The notes: generated by a model from the letters alone, not told the origin. A stretch of DNA of 59,260 bases from Rhizobium sp. CG5 (GCF_023701945.1 NZ_JABAEF010000028.1:1-59260), one strand, 5' to 3'; counted from the stretch's first letter, positions 43,444 through 51,889 are shown. Translations and numbers: made by a program.

Positions 43444-43613
43444 GAACGAAGCTAATCTTGATCGCAATCGCAACGTCGCTCGCCATTGGCAGTGCCGGTC
43501 TATGGTTCTTGATTTCCGAGAAACAGGGCGCGCAGAACCGACGCGCAACGTTTTTCGGCTCGTCGAAGACCTACCCGACTTCTGGCGGAGAGAAGATGAA
43601 GGTCGAATGGTGA
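43437..43613 (+). CDS. trbK: TrbK-like small membrane protein
   Basis: A 58-residue protein in the trbK position between trbJ and trbL. TrbK of Ti and RP4 plasmids mediates entry exclusion and is usually a lipoprotein. This one has an N-terminal membrane helix (LILIAIATSLAIGSAGLWFL) but no cysteine, so it cannot be lipidated at the usual site. The C-terminal TSGGEKMKVEW is identical to the TrbJ C-terminus. ATG 43437 overlaps the trbJ stop by 7 bp. Identity as TrbK rests mainly on gene order and size. Confidence 0.75.
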   Translation: MVRTKLILIAIATSLAIGSAGLWFLISEKQGAQNRRATFFGSSKTYPTSGGEKMKVEW

Positions 43614-43617
43614 ACCG

Positions 43618-44799
43618 ATGACAATTTCCAACAGCGAACTTCGGGTCGCTCTGCTACTTGTCACACTACCTGTCGTGATTGCTCAGCCGGCTCTTGCACA
43701 GGAAGGCTCTGTTCTAACTTCTCTTCAGACCCAGATTACAACTGCGGCCAAAGGGTGGGAGACCACCGTGATGGACGCAGCGAAATCTCTCTTCTGGATT
43801 CTCGCCACTATTGAAATCGGAATTGCTGCTGTTTGGTTGGCATTGCAGGCCGCATCACTGGACAGCTGGTTCGCCGAGCTCGTCAGGCGGATCCTGTTTG
43901 TGGGATTCTTTGCCTTCGTGCTGACGCAAGGACCGACATTCGCCAAAGCCGTGGTGGACAGTCTTTTTCAGATCGGCGCCGGTGGAGGTACGGCCTCACC
44001 TGCAGACGTCTTCAATGCCGGGCTGACGGTAGCAACGAAGATGTCAGCCAAAGTGCAATTCGGGCTTTTCGAGGATAATGCACTGGCGATATCGGCCGCA
44101 TTTGCAATGGTCGTGACGGTGATCGCATTTTCTCTCGTCGCAGCAATCTTTGTCTCCGTCATGGTCGAGATGTATCTTGGACTTCTCGCCGGGATGATCA
44201 TGCTTGGGCTTGGCGGCTCGTCGTTCACCAAGGACTTTGCTGTTCGATATCTGGTTTACGCGTTTTCGGTTGGCATGAAACTGATGGCGCTCGTCATGAT
44301 CTCCCGCATTGGTTCCGAGGTACTAATCGGGCTCGCCAACGAACCGAATATCGGTGATCAATTTCAGACCGCACTTGCGATCGCCGGCATCGCCGTCGTG
44401 GTGTTCATCATCGCGATGTATGTGCCGAACATTGTCCAAGGCGTCGTTCAGGGAGCGTCCGTCACTGGCGGCATGGAGACCATTCGTCATGGCGGCCAGG
44501 CTGCGTCGTTCGCTGCCGGCGCCGCCTTTCTTGCGGCTGGCGCTGCGGGGGCAGGATATGCCGCAGCACAATCGGCACGGGCCGCGGGGTCTTCGACCGC
44601 CGGCGCTACTCTTCGCGGGATTGGCGCAAGCTTTGGTTCCGGAGCACAAGCGGCAGGATCCGCAGCCAAGGAGAAGGCGATCGGGTCGCCCGGGGCCTAT
44701 GCCGGCTCCATCCTTGGCCTGGCGAACGCGAAGCTCGACCAGGCTCGTGGCAAGGGAGCCTCGCCCGGTCAGCCGCCGGAGCGGCAGGACAAATCGTAA
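43618..44799 (+). CDS. trbL: Conjugation protein TrbL (VirB6 family)
   Basis: A 393-residue polytopic inner-membrane protein of the mating channel. After an N-terminal signal or anchor (LLLVTLPVVIAQPALAQ) come five or six membrane helices (for example SLFWILATIEIGIAAVWLAL and LAIAGIAVVVFIIAMYVPNI), then an Ala/Gly-rich polar C-terminal tail (about 290-393) typical of TrbL. It begins 4 bp after the trbK stop. Complete and of normal length. Confidence 0.95.
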   Translation: MTISNSELRVALLLVTLPVVIAQPALAQEGSVLTSLQTQITTAAKGWETTVMDAAKSLFWILATIEIGIAAVWLALQAASLDSWFAELVRRILFVGFFAFVLTQGPTFAKAVVDSLFQIGAGGGTASPADVFNAGLTVATKMSAKVQFGLFEDNALAISAAFAMVVTVIAFSLVAAIFVSVMVEMYLGLLAGMIMLGLGGSSFTKDFAVRYLVYAFSVGMKLMALVMISRIGSEVLIGLANEPNIGDQFQTALAIAGIAVVVFIIAMYVPNIVQGVVQGASVTGGMETIRHGGQAASFAAGAAFLAAGAAGAGYAAAQSARAAGSSTAGATLRGIGASFGSGAQAAGSAAKEKAIGSPGAYAGSILGLANAKLDQARGKGASPGQPPERQDKS

Positions 44800-44820
44800 A
44801 TTTAAGACAGGGAAAACAAT

Positions 44821-45483
44821 ATGGCAGCGCAACGCGCCCCGGAGAACCCGTATCTGGCCGCAAGGCAGGAATGGTCGGAACGATACGGCTCTTACGTGAG
44901 GGCGGCCTCCGCATGGCGGATGGTCGGCATCTTGAGCCTCGGCATGGCGGTGATGGCTTTCGGTTATTCGTTGTATCTGAGCACGCAAGTGAAGCTTGTT
45001 CCCTACATCGTCGAGGTCGACAAGCTCGGGAACACTGTTTCGGCAGGGTTTCCGCAGCAGATCGAATATGCTGATGCCCGGGTCATCCGGGCAACGCTCG
45101 GCGGCTTTATAACCAGTTTCCGCTCGATCACGCCGGATGCCGTCGTCCAGAAACAATACATCGACAGGACCTATGCTCTTCTGAGAACAAGCGATCCTTC
45201 GACCCAGAAGGTCAATGCCTGGTTCCGCGGCAACTCGCCATTCGAAAAGGCCGTGAATGCGACCGTCGCCATCGAGGTGAACAACATCGTCGCGCTGTCG
45301 AACCAGACCTATCAGATCGACTGGACTGAGTACGAACGGGACCGCAAGGGCAAGGAAATCGCGACACGCCGATTTCGCGGCATAGCCACGGTGGCGATCA
45401 CCCCGCCCCAGGACGAGGCGACCATCCGGCTCAATCCCATCGGCCTCTACGTCAAGGACTTCGACTGGACCGCGCAACTGTAA
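44821..45483 (+). CDS. trbF: Conjugation protein TrbF (VirB8 family)
   Basis: A 220-residue bitopic inner-membrane protein: a cytoplasmic start (NPYLAARQEWSERYGSYVRA), one membrane helix near 37-58 (MVGILSLGMAVMAFGYSLYL) and a periplasmic VirB8-like domain. It is an assembly factor joining inner-membrane and core parts of the channel. ATG 44821 follows GACAGGGAAAAC. It lies between trbL (21 bp) and trbG (15 bp) in the standard order. Confidence 0.95.
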   Translation: MAAQRAPENPYLAARQEWSERYGSYVRAASAWRMVGILSLGMAVMAFGYSLYLSTQVKLVPYIVEVDKLGNTVSAGFPQQIEYADARVIRATLGGFITSFRSITPDAVVQKQYIDRTYALLRTSDPSTQKVNAWFRGNSPFEKAVNATVAIEVNNIVALSNQTYQIDWTEYERDRKGKEIATRRFRGIATVAITPPQDEATIRLNPIGLYVKDFDWTAQL

Positions 45484-45498
45484 GGGCAGGGGACTTCA

Positions 45499-46329
45499 AT
45501 GAATACAAGGTTAAATCGGGCAGCGCTTTGCTGCATGACTGCACTTGCGCTTTTGATCACGGCGACGACATCGGGCTTTGCCCAGAGCCTGACGACGAAT
45601 GAGGCGAAAGGAACCACCCTCTCCAACAATTGGCGTGGGCAGCGGGGACTGGTGACAACTGGGGCCGACGGAAAAGTCATCTTCCTGTTCGGTGAGACGC
45701 AGCCTTCTGTCGTCTGCTCACCTTTACAGGTCTGCGACATCGAGCTTCAGGGTGGGGAGATTGTCCGCGACGTTCTTGTCGGCGACACGGTACGCTGGAA
45801 GGTCGAGCCGGCCACATCCGGTGCTGCGGGCGGACAGGCAATTCACCTGATCGTCAAACCGTCGGAGGCGGGTCTGGTCACATCGATGGTCGTGACGACC
45901 TCAAGACGCACCTATCATATCCAGCTCAAATCGCACCCGAACCAGTACATGGCCCGCGTCGGCTTCGAGTATCCGGAAGAGGCCGCGACAAGATTGTCCG
46001 ACATCAACGCTCGCATTCAGACGATGACCAATTCCGACGGCGGCGTGCCGCCAGAGCAACTTGCCTTCGCCTATTCGCTAAGCGGCAGCGCGCCCTGGAA
46101 GCCGAAGCGCGTCTATTCGGATGGGCAGAAGACCTACATACAGTTTCCGCGAACGCTCTCCGGTCAGGATGCGCCGGTCCTCTTCGTAGTTTCTGGCGGG
46201 CAAAACCGGATCGTAAACTACCGGATGAAGAACGACATGATGATCGTCGATTACAATATCGACAAGGCTGTCCTTGTTTCGGGCGTCGGCTGGCGTCAGC
46301 AGAAAATTACCATCAGGAAAGGAGGCTGA
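45499..46329 (+). CDS. trbG: Conjugation protein TrbG (VirB9 family)
   Basis: A 276-residue periplasmic core-complex protein with a signal peptide (CCMTALALLITATTSGFA). The VirB9-type beta domain has VVCSPLQVCDIELQGGE at about 74-90 and the C-terminal block NYRMKNDMMIVDYNIDKA, which in VirB9 proteins contacts the outer-membrane lipoprotein and the VirB10 homologue. It begins 15 bp after trbF and ends 3 bp before trbH. Intact. Confidence 0.95.
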   Translation: MNTRLNRAALCCMTALALLITATTSGFAQSLTTNEAKGTTLSNNWRGQRGLVTTGADGKVIFLFGETQPSVVCSPLQVCDIELQGGEIVRDVLVGDTVRWKVEPATSGAAGGQAIHLIVKPSEAGLVTSMVVTTSRRTYHIQLKSHPNQYMARVGFEYPEEAATRLSDINARIQTMTNSDGGVPPEQLAFAYSLSGSAPWKPKRVYSDGQKTYIQFPRTLSGQDAPVLFVVSGGQNRIVNYRMKNDMMIVDYNIDKAVLVSGVGWRQQKITIRKGG

Positions 46330-46332
46330 CCG

Positions 46333-46776
46333 ATGCGCTTAAGCATTCTTCCTTTCGTCGCTGCCGTTCTTCTCTCTGGTTGCCAGACCGGGACTGACGG
46401 GCTCACGACGAGTGCCGCGCCTTCGACGGTAACCGGCCCCGCCGCAAGCGCGATCGCTGGCGACATAGCTGGACGTTATGCCGAGCAGGCAGGGTCAACC
46501 GCCACGCCGATCAGGCTTCACAGCGACGCATCGGAGTTCTCGACGGCGCTCGAGGCCGCGTTAAAAGGGTGGGGTTTCACTGTCGTGACGGATGACAAGG
46601 CACGCTCCGGGAAGAACACCGCCAAGCCGATCGAGCTGGCATATTCGTTGATCGACGTTGACGGACAGGTACTCGTGAGGCTTTCCAGCGAGACACTCGA
46701 GCTTGGGCGTGCCTATTCAGTGTCATCAGGCGGCGCCACGCCGGCGAGCCCGCTCTCATTAATGAAGCGAAACTGA
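46333..46776 (+). CDS. trbH: Conjugation lipoprotein TrbH
   Basis: A 147-residue lipoprotein: signal peptide with lipobox LLSGC (Cys17), then a disordered Thr/Ala/Ser linker and a small domain with DASEFSTALEAALKGWGFTV. It is the outer-membrane lipoprotein partner of TrbG and TrbI (analogous to VirB7). It starts 3 bp after the trbG stop and is followed by trbI after 12 bp. Normal length. Confidence 0.92.
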   Translation: MRLSILPFVAAVLLSGCQTGTDGLTTSAAPSTVTGPAASAIAGDIAGRYAEQAGSTATPIRLHSDASEFSTALEAALKGWGFTVVTDDKARSGKNTAKPIELAYSLIDVDGQVLVRLSSETLELGRAYSVSSGGATPASPLSLMKRN

Positions 46777-46788
46777 GGAGAGACAGAT

Positions 46789-48084
46789 ATGGTCCAGTCG
46801 CTCCAGCTCGGCAATCCGAGCAGCGCCTCGCAGGAAAAGGGCATGAAACGGCTCAATCGCCTGCCGGTGTTTTTTGGCATCGGTATCGCAGTCGTCGTCG
46901 CCTGTGTCCTTGTCTACGGCATCTCATCGCGAGGACTGCGGTTCGGCGACAGAATTCCGGATGAGGCAGGCTCGAACGTTCCGGCCTCGACCTTCGCTGA
47001 TCAGATGAAGCGCGGGGTAAAAGACGGCATCATCGGGGATCGCGAAGAGCAGCCCGTATTCCAGCCCACGCCCACAACCCAGACAAATGTCGAGTCCAAG
47101 CCGATTGAAGAAGAGCAGATAAAGCAGCAGGCACGGGAAGAGCGCCGGCCGCGAATGGAGTCGGAAGAAGAATGGTTGGCCCGACTTCGCCGCGAGCAGC
47201 GCGAACAAGTCCTGCGTGAACAGCAGCGACAGCGCATGGCCAGCCTTCAGGCCCGTGCGACTGCGTTTGATTCGCCGCTGAAGGTCAAAATCTCGGAGTT
47301 GGGAAATATCTCCAACGACACCAGGACAACAGACCGGAAGCCGGCCACCAATAACGGTGCCTCTGATCTCTACGCCGCTGCCATGAAATCAGGTTTGATG
47401 GGGCAGAATGCCGATCCAAATGGACAGACTTCGAAGGAAGATTTCTTCAACGCCGACATCAAGGATCTCGGCTACTTGCCGAACCAGGTTGTACCCCAGC
47501 AGTCGCGCTATGAATTGAAGCGCGGCTCGGTCATCCCTGCGACCATGATTACCGGTATCATTTCCGATTTGCCGGGCCGGATCACAGCGCAGGTGAGCCA
47601 GCACATCTACGACAGTGCCACAGGGCATTTTCTTCTCATTCCGCAGGGTACCAAATTACTCGGCCGCTATGACAGCAAGGTCTCGTTTGGCCAAAGCCGC
47701 GTTCTGGTCGTCTGGACGGATGTCATCTTCCCGAATGGCTCGACACTGCAGATCGGCGGCATGGCTGGAACGGACTCGCAGGGCTATGGCGGGTTCTCTG
47801 ATAAGGTCAATAATCACTATTTCCGCACTTTCGGTTCGGCGGCGCTTGTTGCACTGATTGGTACTGGCATCGATATGGCAGTTCCGGAGAGTTCCACCCT
47901 CGCCACACAGGATACAGCCTCTGACGCGGCACGCAGGAACTTTGCGGAGACCTTCGGCCGCGTCGCGGAGCAGACGATTTCCAAGAACCTGAATGTTCAG
48001 CCCACCATCCAGATCCGACCGGGCTACAAGTTCAACGTTCTCGTCGACCAGGATATTGTCTTTCCCGGAAATTATGGCGGTTGA
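46789..48084 (+). CDS. trbI: Conjugation protein TrbI (VirB10 family)
   Basis: A 431-residue core-complex protein spanning from inner to outer membrane: a membrane helix near 22-43 (VFFGIGIAVVVACVLVYGIS), a long Gln/Glu/Arg-rich periplasmic spacer (about 80-160) and the C-terminal VirB10 domain (VIPATMITGIISDLPGRITA, LLIPQGTKLLGRYDSKVSFG). Last gene of the trb operon. It converges on the LuxI-type gene, with 40 bp between the two stops and no obvious terminator in the gap. Confidence 0.95.
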   Translation: MVQSLQLGNPSSASQEKGMKRLNRLPVFFGIGIAVVVACVLVYGISSRGLRFGDRIPDEAGSNVPASTFADQMKRGVKDGIIGDREEQPVFQPTPTTQTNVESKPIEEEQIKQQAREERRPRMESEEEWLARLRREQREQVLREQQRQRMASLQARATAFDSPLKVKISELGNISNDTRTTDRKPATNNGASDLYAAAMKSGLMGQNADPNGQTSKEDFFNADIKDLGYLPNQVVPQQSRYELKRGSVIPATMITGIISDLPGRITAQVSQHIYDSATGHFLLIPQGTKLLGRYDSKVSFGQSRVLVVWTDVIFPNGSTLQIGGMAGTDSQGYGGFSDKVNNHYFRTFGSAALVALIGTGIDMAVPESSTLATQDTASDAARRNFAETFGRVAEQTISKNLNVQPTIQIRPGYKFNVLVDQDIVFPGNYGG

Positions 48085-48124
48085 GGCACATGTTGCCGCA
48101 ACCGCCCTTTGGACAATTCCTGGA

Positions 48125-48787
48125 TCAGGCCGATATGCGCACGGTCTCGCTGTCCGCCTTTTTGTGCGGCCGATATCCTGCATAGAGGGGAGCCCCGACT
48201 CCGAGCGCCTGCTGCATGCGCATGCGAACCTCCTCTGAAACTTCGAAAACACCGCAGCAAACCGGGGAGCGACCATAGCCGTCTGCGCGGCCAACCTCTT
48301 CAACGGCGAGCCCCGCCCGACGATAGACGCGCGCCAGGTGCGGCTCGTAGTTCGAGACCAGCGTCTCGATACCGTGCGACAATCCGCATTCGCACAACGC
48401 CAGCAACAGCATGCCGAAAGCCTTGCCCGTTTCCAGGTTCGGAAAGTCCTCGGAGAGTATTTCCTCATCGAGGCACATTCGCGTCCCTTCGTAGATTCCG
48501 GATGCGATCAGGCTGGCACCCGCAAACGTGTCGCGGAAGACGTCGTAAAGAAGCGTCGGGCCGGTGGTTGGCATCAGCCGCAGCGTTCCGTAAAGGCGAT
48601 CCGCGCGATCATTGCTCCACATCAGGTAAGCCGGCCGCAGAGCATCGTACTCGTCGCGCTCGCAATCACCATCGATTGTCACGGCCCAACCGAGTTGATC
48701 GTGAAACACACGTTTGCGCAGGCGAAATGCCTGATCCATGAGAGCCTGATAACGGGTGTACTGATGCGCTTGAACCAGAATGAACAA
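48125..48787 (-). CDS. LuxI-type acyl-homoserine-lactone synthase (CinI-like)
   Basis: A 220-residue autoinducer synthase. All family-defining residues are present: Arg24 and Phe28 (RLRKRVF), Trp34, Asp45 and Asp48 (ERDEYD), Arg70 and the Glu/Arg pair in YEGTRMC. Blocks such as LMPTTGPTLLYDVF and SNYEPHLARVYRRAG resemble CinI of Rhizobium more than Ti-plasmid TraI, so a long-chain signal is possible; the actual acyl chain cannot be read from sequence. The start is TTG 48787 with GGAG 8 bp upstream. The cognate regulator is the LuxR-type gene directly upstream. This is not the usual traI location before trbB. Confidence 0.88.
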   Translation of the reverse strand: MFILVQAHQYTRYQALMDQAFRLRKRVFHDQLGWAVTIDGDCERDEYDALRPAYLMWSNDRADRLYGTLRLMPTTGPTLLYDVFRDTFAGASLIASGIYEGTRMCLDEEILSEDFPNLETGKAFGMLLLALCECGLSHGIETLVSNYEPHLARVYRRAGLAVEEVGRADGYGRSPVCCGVFEVSEEVRMRMQQALGVGAPLYAGYRPHKKADSETVRISA

Positions 48788-48848
48788 GGTTTGTCTCCAG
48801 CTGTTGATACTGGCTGGAAGATGCCGCCTGGCGGAGGAGCCAGATATT

Positions 48849-48876
48849 CCCGCATATGGTCAGACCCATATGCGGG
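48849..48876. promoter_or_regulatory. Long dyad between luxR-type and luxI-type genes
   Basis: Perfect 11-bp arms CCCGCATATGG / CCATATGCGGG with a 6-base centre, about 62-89 bp before the synthase start. No T run follows on the minus strand, so it is more likely an operator for the synthase gene than a terminator of the regulator gene, although it could form an RNA hairpin. Confidence 0.5.
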
Positions 48877-48905
48877 TATTGCCCAGAGGTATCCGGGCGA
48901 TCGGC

Positions 48906-49625
48906 TCATATCGCGATCACGCGTAGCTTAAGGGCAAGAGTGGCCGCCGCCGAGATCGTAGCGCAACCGAGTTTTGTCCTCGCCGACTTGATGTAGCTGC
49001 GGGTCGTGTGATGGGAAAGGCCGAGAATAAGCGCGATATCCTTGTAATCCTTGCCGAGCGCGCTCCAGTAGAGGCACTCACGTTCCCGCGGACTCAAGAC
49101 CGGGATCGGATCGCTCGCTCCATGTAGCTCGAACACTGCCATCTGGTGGACGAGATACGCGAGATCGACCCATTCACTCCGATGCGCACCGACCATATCC
49201 TCCCATTGTTCGGCGGTGGCGTTCGAATTCAAAGAGAGGATGGCGCGACGGCCGGCTTTATCCGATATCGGGATGGAAAAGCCAAAGCGGCCGACACCAT
49301 AGCGCGTTGCGTCTTCCAGAAACATCAGCATCTCGGGCGCGACTTCGAGTTCTCGCCAATCGAATGGCAGCTGGCGCAGAAAGCCCTCGCGCGCGACAGG
49401 ATCGACGGCGACATAGCCCTTCAACAGATAGGTGGATACCCACGCATCCGGGTAGGTCGTGCGCACGAACGGAGCGTCGAAATCACCGATCACGGTCGAA
49501 GTAAGATGGTAGGTTATGAAATCGACGCGATAAACCGACTGTATCAAATGGAGTGCTTCGGTCACCGCGCCCGCCTTTGCAAGGCGCTCCTTGACGTCAG
49601 AAAAATCGGCGAGTGGTCCTGTCAA
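48906..49625 (-). CDS. CinR-like LuxR-family quorum-sensing regulator
   Basis: A regulator of about 239 residues. The autoinducer-binding domain has the family's Tyr, Trp, Asp and Trp pocket residues (TTYPDAWVSTYLLKGYVAVD, LPFDW) and the C-terminal helix-turn-helix is LSPRERECLYWSALGKDYKD ... HHTTRSYIKSARTKLG. The sequence is close in pattern to Rhizobium CinR. The start is uncertain: TTG 49625 (GGAA 7 bp upstream) gives the normal length, while the frame is open to ATG 49778. It lies directly upstream of the LuxI-type gene in the same direction and is its probable activator. Confidence 0.85.
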   Translation of the reverse strand: MTGPLADFSDVKERLAKAGAVTEALHLIQSVYRVDFITYHLTSTVIGDFDAPFVRTTYPDAWVSTYLLKGYVAVDPVAREGFLRQLPFDWRELEVAPEMLMFLEDATRYGVGRFGFSIPISDKAGRRAILSLNSNATAEQWEDMVGAHRSEWVDLAYLVHQMAVFELHGASDPIPVLSPRERECLYWSALGKDYKDIALILGLSHHTTRSYIKSARTKLGCATISAAATLALKLRVIAI

Positions 49626-50180
49626 TATACGCTTCCTAAGCACTGCGGCCTGACAATCGGCCTTAGAGATCGAATGATTAGCCAAAGGAGTTCGGCAGCG
49701 ATGCAGAACTTCATGGGATTGTGCCGTAACCTGATTGCTTTCTTGGTTCAAACGCAACTTCCCGGCGAGGATAGGCATTGCTATGCGGAGGTTAATTTAG
49801 TTCGACGATTGGACGATCCTTCGTTTCAGTTTGGACACCAAAACGACAGCGACTCTAGGCTCCTTCTTCAATCGCTGGCCGCGAGCCGACCTCGGACGCC
49901 AACAAATCTGCGGTGGCGCGGATGAGGTTAGGTCGCTATAAGCGCTGGTGAGGCAGTACGCGCTGCCTCCGGGCTTAGTAACCCGACGCATGCCGGTTTG
50001 GCGTCCGCCGTTAGGGCGCCGAATTCCTCGACCTATGGTCGGGGAGCCATGGACGTATGTCCAGGTTCCTCGGAACTAAAGGTCTATGGGCCGGCGCATG
50101 CTCGGTTACTAACTCCCCGATCGCCAGGGGTCAGGAACTATGCGGGGGCGCACCGCGCATTCCTGTTTTGGGAGTTGAAC
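49626..50180. other. Divergent control region of luxR-type gene and traM
   Basis: About 555 bases without a convincing gene (the open frame upstream of the regulator covers part). Features seen are a hairpin GAGGCAG-TACGCG-CTGCCTC at 49950-49969 and the short palindrome GGACGTATGTCC near 50052. Promoters for the leftward regulator and rightward traM must lie here. Confidence 0.45.
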
Positions 50181-50480
50181 ATGGACGCCGACGACCGATT
50201 GAATGGCGAGGCAGTCGATCTGAAGCCGCTGGTAGGCCTCCTGCATGGGCTTCCGTCACCGCTCGTCGAACGTCTCACGATCGATGCAATCCGCGAACAT
50301 CGGGATCTATTGGAGCGGGCAGAAAATCTGTTCAATGAACTGCCGGCTGACGTTAAAGCCGGTAAGGAGCTTGTTGGCGATACCCATATTGCCTATCTCG
50401 AAGCAACCATCAGGATGCACGCGCAAATGTCGGTGCTGACCACCCTGCTGCACATTCTAGGCTATACGCCCAAGGCCTGA
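50181..50480 (+). CDS. traM: TraM, antiactivator of TraR
   Basis: A 99-residue helical protein matching the TraM antiactivators of Ti-type plasmids: LKPLVGLLHGLPSPLVERLT, LTIDAIREHRDLLERAENLF and the C-terminal HIAYLEATIRMHAQMSVLTT...LGYTPKA. TraM binds TraR, blocks DNA binding and sets the threshold for quorum-dependent transfer. ATG 50181 has GGGAG 7 bp upstream. It is convergent with traR, the stop codons being 14 bp apart, as in Ti plasmids. Confidence 0.92.
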   Translation: MDADDRLNGEAVDLKPLVGLLHGLPSPLVERLTIDAIREHRDLLERAENLFNELPADVKAGKELVGDTHIAYLEATIRMHAQMSVLTTLLHILGYTPKA

Positions 50481-50494
50481 CCCGCCAGATCAGC

Positions 50495-51199
50495 CTAAAT
50501 CAGGCCGCGTCGGATAGCCAAAGCCACCACCTGCGCATGATTGGCCAGATTGTAGCGCGTTCTGACATCGTCAATCGCAGAGCGGACGCCAGCATACTTT
50601 GCCTGCTCCAGCTCAGCGATCACCTCGACGGTTTTGCCAAGCGACAGCCAGCGAATGTAGTTCACCTGCTTCGGCGTCAGGACGATCTTTTCCTCGATGG
50701 AGGGCGTGACACGCAAGTGCTCAAGACGGGCATGAAGTTGAGCGACCGCTGATGCAGCCATAATGGCATCAATCTCCATATCACTGGCAAGAGAAGGCTT
50801 CGCCGATGCAAAGGTCAGCATGGACATGGCACCGTTGGCGGTGGCGACCGGGATGGACACGCCCGAGCGAATGTTGAAGTCAGCGGCTTTCGAAAAGAAG
50901 TTTTTCTGCTCTTTTGACAACGAACTCTTGTCGGCTTCACCGGACCAGGCGAAAGCGCGCCTTATCAACTGGGCCTGCCGCATGACCGGATCGATGAACC
51001 GGTAGTCCAGCGTGTCATAGATTTTCTGCCAGTCGATATCGTAGTTGGAGACCGCATAGGTCTGCCCCGGACGAATGTTGACGAAGGCATAGCCCACAAA
51101 ATCGAACCGATCAGCAAGATTGGCCAGTGCGCCCTTGACCATGGACTGATCGTTTCCGATCACAGTGATATCCAGCAGTTTCTCGACCCAGTTTGTCAT
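50495..51199 (-). CDS. traR: TraR, quorum-sensing activator of conjugation
   Basis: A 234-residue LuxR-family activator, the same length as TraR of Agrobacterium tumefaciens. The residues that contact the acyl-homoserine lactone in TraR fall at the same numbers here: Tyr53, Trp57, Tyr61, Asp70 and Trp85. The C-terminal helix-turn-helix ends in ALAIRRGLI, as in TraR. It should activate tra and trb promoters through 18-bp dyads. ATG 51199 has AGGGAG upstream; the frame starts at 51223. No traI lies beside it. Confidence 0.93.
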   Translation of the reverse strand: MTNWVEKLLDITVIGNDQSMVKGALANLADRFDFVGYAFVNIRPGQTYAVSNYDIDWQKIYDTLDYRFIDPVMRQAQLIRRAFAWSGEADKSSLSKEQKNFFSKAADFNIRSGVSIPVATANGAMSMLTFASAKPSLASDMEIDAIMAASAVAQLHARLEHLRVTPSIEEKIVLTPKQVNYIRWLSLGKTVEVIAELEQAKYAGVRSAIDDVRTRYNLANHAQVVALAIRRGLI

Positions 51200-51504
51200 C
51201 CATACTCTCCCTGTAAATCGCACCCGTTCCGCGGTGGCGAAGTGCGTCGGCAGTCAGAGGGACCGCGACGCGCGCGAACAGTGACCTGGTAAAGAATGAA
51301 GCATATTCAATCGCGTAAGTTGACCATGATGGAATGGTTTTCTAAATCGTTTTCTCGGAATTGCAAACCACGGATTTTGCTTACTCGCGGAAAACGTGTC
51401 AGCTCACAATTGGCCAAGCGATCTCAGCTTCATGGCCCCTGAGCAGAAATCTGTCATTGTTTTGCGAAATGCTTTACATGGAAGGACCCATTTAGAGCGA
51501 ACCC
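51200..51504. other. Upstream region of traR and vapB
   Basis: A 305-base divergent gap, A+T-rich around 51300-51400. The traR promoter should be near its left end. No gene, dyad of note or hairpin was recognised apart from short imperfect repeats. Confidence 0.4.
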
Positions 51505-51756
51505 ATGTTGCAGCTTACCCACGACACCGAACAGCTTGCCCGGGAAATTGCGGCCCGTGTCGGGCGCAGACCGGACGATATCATACGCGCTGCCCTCGAA
51601 CGTGAAGCTCAGGCCCTCGGGGTTTTCGGCGACCTGCCTGTGAGACATCGCATGACCGTCGAACAGATGACAGCGATCGGGGAGAAGGTTTCTGCCCTGC
51701 CGCTGCTTGATACATCATCCCCGAAAGAAATCCTCGACGACCTGCATGAACCATGA
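51505..51756 (+). CDS. vapB: VapB-family antitoxin (toxin partner decayed)
   Basis: An 83-residue antitoxin of the VapB (Rv0623-like) type: LAREIAARVGRRPDDIIRAA forms the ribbon-helix-helix-like N-terminus, followed by an acidic toxin-binding tail ending in SSPKEILDDLHEP. Its stop overlaps the vapC start (ATGA), the normal arrangement, but that vapC is truncated after 28 codons, so the antitoxin is now an orphan. It might still neutralise a related toxin. Confidence 0.8.
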   Translation: MLQLTHDTEQLAREIAARVGRRPDDIIRAALEREAQALGVFGDLPVRHRMTVEQMTAIGEKVSALPLLDTSSPKEILDDLHEP

Positions 51757-51839
51757 TTGTCGTCGATCACTCCGCAGTCGTCCACGTAGCCGCAATCAGG
51801 ACACAGAAGATCAGGAGCACTACGGCTTTACCAACTTGA
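51753..51839 (+). pseudogene. Decayed vapC (PIN-domain toxin) start
   Basis: The ATG overlaps the vapB stop and the first residues, MIVVDHSAVVHVAA, match the first strand of VapC toxins (usually VDTSAVV). After about 13 residues similarity ends, and the frame stops at 51839. The rest of the PIN domain, with three of the four catalytic acidic residues, is missing, so no toxin is made. The RES-type module begins 50 bp further on and probably replaced it. Confidence 0.7.
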
Positions 51840-51889
51840 CGAACTTAACCAACCTTGCCATATATAGCTCTCCGAACGGAGGGTGAGAG

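Noticed and set aside
44323..45477. 384-codon minus-strand frame across trbL and trbF
   Set aside because: Antisense to two genes in the standard trb order with matching products.
49146..49925. 259-codon plus-strand frame opposite the CinR-like regulator
   Set aside because: The minus strand encodes clear LuxR-family domains; the plus-strand frame is a shadow.
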